Shown: positions 61,375 to 64,000 of the stretch, one piece after another
How positions within the stretch are numbered: position 1 is the stretch's first letter
Layout: each line of letters opens with the position of its first letter
Assembly: GCF_035751725.1 (NCBI RefSeq)
Contig: NZ_CP142104.1
Span: forward strand, 3,472,001-3,536,000
DNA from: Pseudomonas frederiksbergensis
Lineage (GTDB): Bacteria; Pseudomonadota; Gammaproteobacteria; Pseudomonadales; Pseudomonadaceae
DNA: 64,000 nt
Direction of reading: 5' to 3'
The notes under the pieces: model-generated
The model's input: the letters and a program-made list of their open reading frames with translations, nothing else
What the model was told of the DNA's origin: nothing
Database searches by the model: none
Made by a program: the position numbers and the translations under genes

Positions 61375-62532
61375 ATGTTTCGCTACTTCCCGACCAACTA
61401 CGTGTGGAATCTTTCCGTCGATCTGGCCATTGAAATGGGCGCCCGCATTGGCGAAATCGAAGAAATGTGCGCGCCGCTGCAGGAGGCCGCCAAGCAACCG
61501 GACGCCGCTGGCAGCAAGGCCTTCCGGGAGACCTGGGCGAACATGGCCGACAAGCTGTGCGGCCTGGCTGAAGAAGACGAAGGCAAGGGTCGAATGTTGT
61601 CTGCCGGTGAAAAATACAACCGCGCCGCGACCTACTACCTGAGCTGCGAACGCCTACAGGCCCACGGTGCCCCTGGCCGGACGGAGCTGTACCAGCGCTT
61701 TCTGCACACGTTCCAACGCGGTATCGACCTGGCACGCGAAAACTGCGAGCGCGTTGAAATCCCTTACGAAGGCAAACATATTTCCGGTCTGCTGGTCCGT
61801 GCCGAAGGTGTCAGCGGCCCAGCGCCGATTTTGGTGCAGGTCAATGGACTCGACTCCACCAAAGAAATGAAATACCGCGTCGGCCTGCCCGCCTGGCTGG
61901 CCAAACGTGGCGTGTCGTCGCTGATCATCGACCAACCCGGGACAGGCGAAGCGCTCCGGCTACATAACCTGACAGCGCGTTTCGACAGCGAACATTGGGC
62001 CAGTCGCGTGGTGGATTGGTTGGAAACCCGCGACGATGTCGACGCCAAACGCATTGGGTTGGAGGGCGTATCACTCGGAGGTTATTACTGCCCGCGTGCC
62101 GTGGCCTTCGAGCCGCGCTTCGCTTGCGGTGTCGTCTGGGGGGCCAATCATGACTGGCGCGACGTGCAGAAACGCCGCTTGGAAAAGGAAGGCAGCTTCC
62201 CGGTCCCGCATTACTGGTCGCACGTCTCGTGGGTATGGGGCGCCAAGGACACCGACGAATTCATGGCCATCGCCGAAAATGTGCATCTGGATGGCATCCT
62301 GGATCGCATCAAGGTTCCCTTCCTGGTCACCCACGGTGAAAAGGATTCGCAGATTCCATTGAAGTGGGCACACCGCACTTACGAACAATTGGTCAACAGC
62401 CCAAAACGCGAACTGAAAGTCTTCACCGAGCGCGAGGGTGGCGTACAGCACTCGAGCTTCGATAACAGTATCAATGCCGGCCAGTACATCGCCGACTGGG
62501 TGGCTGAAGTGCTCGGTGGTCGCACTGCATGA
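61375..62532 (+). CDS. Alpha/beta hydrolase of the 2,6-dihydroxypseudooxynicotine hydrolase/FrsA-like group
   Basis: 385 residues from the ATG at 61375 (AGGA about 11 bases upstream; the frame to 61180 is unsupported). An N-terminal helical domain (about 1-125) precedes the hydrolase core. Catalytic Ser233 in LEGVSLGGYY, Asp324 in THGEKDSQIP and His359 in GGVQHSSF. The nicotine-pathway relative cleaves a C-C bond next to a ring ketone; others are esterase-like. Divergent from the chemoreceptor and sharing element copy C, it probably acts on the ring-fission or acyl-aromatic product. Confidence 0.9.
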   Translation: MFRYFPTNYVWNLSVDLAIEMGARIGEIEEMCAPLQEAAKQPDAAGSKAFRETWANMADKLCGLAEEDEGKGRMLSAGEKYNRAATYYLSCERLQAHGAPGRTELYQRFLHTFQRGIDLARENCERVEIPYEGKHISGLLVRAEGVSGPAPILVQVNGLDSTKEMKYRVGLPAWLAKRGVSSLIIDQPGTGEALRLHNLTARFDSEHWASRVVDWLETRDDVDAKRIGLEGVSLGGYYCPRAVAFEPRFACGVVWGANHDWRDVQKRRLEKEGSFPVPHYWSHVSWVWGAKDTDEFMAIAENVHLDGILDRIKVPFLVTHGEKDSQIPLKWAHRTYEQLVNSPKRELKVFTEREGGVQHSSFDNSINAGQYIADWVAEVLGGRTA

Positions 62533-62590
62533 CAGGTATGAAATTCATGCTCCGGCATGCGGCCGGGGCCTGAACGTCCGGTGCGACCGC

Positions 62591-62618
62591 GCGATGGGCA
62601 TGAATGCGTGCCCATCGC
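62591..62618. terminator. Stem-loop after the hydrolase gene
   Basis: GCGATGGGCA, eight-base loop, TGCCCATCGC, ten perfect pairs about 60 bases after the stop; no U-run. Nothing else was seen in 62533-62752. Confidence 0.4.
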
Positions 62619-62752
62619 CCCGCCGTCAAAAGTGCTTCGATGGTTGCGCATATTCGATCGGAAGCAGCTTTTAACGAGGGTGTCGTCCGCATTGTGTACC
62701 CGTGATTTTGGGTACTGCTTTAACCAACCTTTAGATTTTTGACGTTAACGAG

Positions 62753-63040
62753 GTGCAAGGCAGACGGAGTAAAACCGTAGACGACGAACAGCCACTCTTC
62801 GGCTTCATTGAAGCTCTAGGTATGGATTTCGCCGATGAGCGTTTGCTGGAAGAGACCTCTCCGTCGTCTCCCTATGGACCGGGGGCGTTGGGATGGGAAA
62901 ACGGCTCTATTGATACCTTTCTTGATGCTGCCGCAGCGGGGGCGACTGCCAGCTCACGCAGTTCCCCTGTGAGTGCCAGTAGATCAAACGTATGGCAACG
63001 CTGTGCGGCCATTCTGCTGGCTGGTAAATTTTATGAGTGA
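62753..63040 (+). CDS. DUF7660-like small protein
   Basis: 95 residues from a GTG start (AACGAG upstream). LFGFIEALGMDFADE, SPYGPGALGWENGSIDTFLD and the end NVWQRCAAILLAGKFYE follow the pattern I recall for DUF7660 proteins, single-domain proteins of unknown role often found alone or near toxin/immunity loci. The N-terminus may be shortened. It overlaps a minus-strand small ORF by ten bases. Confidence 0.55.
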   Translation: MQGRRSKTVDDEQPLFGFIEALGMDFADERLLEETSPSSPYGPGALGWENGSIDTFLDAAAAGATASSRSSPVSASRSNVWQRCAAILLAGKFYE

Positions 63041-63189
63041 GCCCAGCCATTGCGGTTCGAAGGACTACGACCGAACAAAGGCTGCCGGTCGTGAAAATCC
63101 ACTATCGACTCATACTGCTTCAAACCGCAGGTCTTGAACTGCTCGGCGGTGTTTTCACACAGGCTGGGCCCGAAGTAGCCTGTCGACAT
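63031..63189 (-). CDS. Possible small protein, 52 residues
   Basis: An ATG at 63189 gives MSTGYFGPSLCENTAEQFKT, then CGLKQYESIVDFHDRQP. Codon use looks coding-like, but I know no family. It lies between the tRNA-Gly terminator and the DUF7660-like gene and may be the remnant of a longer gene. Confidence 0.3.
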   Translation of the reverse strand: MSTGYFGPSLCENTAEQFKTCGLKQYESIVDFHDRQPLFGRSPSNRNGWAHS

Positions 63190-63212
63190 GAGTGCAAACA
63201 TTTTTTAGGCAC

Positions 63213-63244
63213 AAAAAAAGCCACTCATCTGAGTGGCTTTTTTT
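63213..63244. terminator. Rho-independent terminator after tRNA-Gly
   Basis: AAAAAAAGCCACTCA-TC-TGAGTGGCTTTTTTT, a symmetrical hairpin active in both directions, seven bases past the tRNA 3' end. Confidence 0.9.
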
Positions 63245-63250
63245 GAATCT

Positions 63251-63326
<76 letters not shown>

Positions 63327-63389
63327 GTCTTGGTGTGGCGCATTCTATAGATTCCAAACACGCCGTCAACCCTTTGATTCAAAAAAGTT

Positions 63390-63950
63390 TTATTTCGGAT
63401 CGACATCAGTCCGCAGGTGCGGCCAGGCGGCGCGCAGGTATTGAACCATCGACCACAGCGTCAAACCAGCGGACACCAGCAGCAAGCCGTAACCCAACAG
63501 GACCCAGAAGGTGAAGTCCGAAGGATTCGCCAGCAGGATCACCAGCGCGAGCATCTGCGCGGCGGTTTTCCATTTACCGAGGTTCGACACGGCGACCTGG
63601 GCGCGGGCACCCAACTCGGCCATCCATTCACGCAACGCCGAGACGACGATTTCGCGGCCGATGATCACTGCCGCCGGCAGGGTCAGCCAGAGGTTGCCGT
63701 GTTCTTGCACCAGCAGCACCAGGGCCACCGCGACCATCAGTTTGTCGGCCACCGGGTCGAGGAACGCGCCGAACGGCGTGCTTTGCTCCAGGCGTCGGGC
63801 GAGGTAGCCGTCGAGCCAGTCCGTCGCGGCGGCGAAGGCAAAGACCGAGGCTGAGGCCACGTAGCTCCAGTGGTACGGCAAGTAGAACAACAATATGAAG
63901 ATCGGGATGAGCAGGACGCGTAGAACGGTAATCAGGTTTGGGATATTCAT
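63390..63950 (-). CDS. pgsA: CDP-diacylglycerol--glycerol-3-phosphate 3-phosphatidyltransferase
   Basis: 186 residues from the ATG at 63950 ([20 protein letters not shown]); an in-frame GTG at 63956 is less likely. It makes phosphatidylglycerol phosphate in the inner membrane. The CDP-alcohol phosphotransferase motif is present as [10 protein letters not shown]...[10 protein letters not shown] (about 45-70). Four or five hydrophobic segments are seen. Nearly the same as P. aeruginosa PgsA. Core gene; it marks the chromosomal edge of the catabolic region. Confidence 0.96.
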   Translation of the reverse strand: MNIPNLITVLRVLLIPIFILLFYLPYHWSYVASASVFAFAAATDWLDGYLARRLEQSTPFGAFLDPVADKLMVAVALVLLVQEHGNLWLTLPAAVIIGREIVVSALREWMAELGARAQVAVSNLGKWKTAAQMLALVILLANPSDFTFWVLLGYGLLLVSAGLTLWSMVQYLRAAWPHLRTDVDPK

Positions 63951-63982
63951 CGGCACAACTGGCTACGAGGTTGACGGGCATT

Positions 63983-64000
63983 CTACTCGCTATGCAGGTT
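63983..64000 (-). CDS. uvrC: Probable end of UvrC (last codons only)
   Basis: The minus strand ends in-frame as N-L-H-S-E-stop, 32 bases before pgsA. The gacA-uvrC-pgsA order is conserved in Pseudomonas, so this is likely the uvrC 3' end; too short to prove. Confidence 0.4.
   Translation of the reverse strand, partial: NLHSE

Overview
The window reads as accessory, catabolism-rich chromosome of a Pseudomonas, most likely of the P. fluorescens group. The reasons are the pgsA/tRNA-Gly(GCC) end (with what looks like the last codons of uvrC), high GC, a REP-like GTGGGAGC hairpin, and protein families typical of that genus. No rRNA, CRISPR array, complete insertion sequence or integrase was seen. 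Nearly every gene is for uptake, breakdown or control of small organic compounds.

Layout. (1) 1-5.5 kb: the end of an aldehyde dehydrogenase, a decayed threonyl-tRNA synthetase remnant, an Lrp-type regulator, and an operon for a histone-deacetylase-like amidohydrolase, ornithine cyclodeaminase (Asp228 present) and a CycA-like amino acid permease. (2) 5.7-10.3 kb, minus strand: MFS carrier, HMG-CoA-lyase-like enzyme, family III CoA-transferase and LysR regulator, a compact acid-activation and cleavage unit. (3) 10.5-14 kb: a degraded zone with a DUF1349 gene, an amidohydrolase remnant, a C-terminally truncated peptide-binding protein and an XRE-like regulator.

(4) 14.3-32.6 kb: the most interesting part, a distributed regulon for what looks like flavin-dependent cleavage of an N-heterocycle. 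It holds a luciferase-like monooxygenase, two near-identical-length flavin reductases, an alpha/beta hydrolase, two aldehyde dehydrogenases (one succinate-semialdehyde type), an isochorismatase-type amidase, an AA_synth-family protein, a CMD-family protein, a DUF1330 protein, a zinc-ribbon Nudix hydrolase, a RibB-type protein for flavin supply, a complete spermidine/putrescine-type ABC importer and two NCS1 permeases. Five promoters carry the same palindrome, TGGTATACCA or a close variant, and a GntR/FCD regulator is encoded inside the first operon. The enzyme set resembles both the Rut uracil pathway and the pyridine/trigonelline ring-opening pathways, but the combination is not one I recognise as described.

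(5) 32.9-62.5 kb: a large, mostly minus-strand aromatic catabolic region. It has two VanA-like Rieske oxygenases with one VanB-like reductase, a separate Rieske ferredoxin-like protein, two FAD hydroxylases, a two-domain VOC (extradiol-type) protein, cupin, FAH, cyclase and epimerase genes, and an aldehyde dehydrogenase/DapA-like/ornithine-cyclodeaminase-like trio. A surface and efflux module (DUF1302, DUF1329, YCF48-like, RND, MFS) suggests a hydrophobic substrate. A LysR regulator, a chemoreceptor and a C-C hydrolase complete it. A long conserved element (TGA-N3-ATCGC-N7-GAT-N5-STATC-N7-GCG) occurs in three promoters here and probably marks the LysR regulon. A-rich AAnAAnAA stretches at several ribosome binding sites suggest Hfq/Crc catabolite repression. 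(6) 62.6-64 kb: a small DUF7660-like ORF, tRNA-Gly and pgsA, the conserved core edge.
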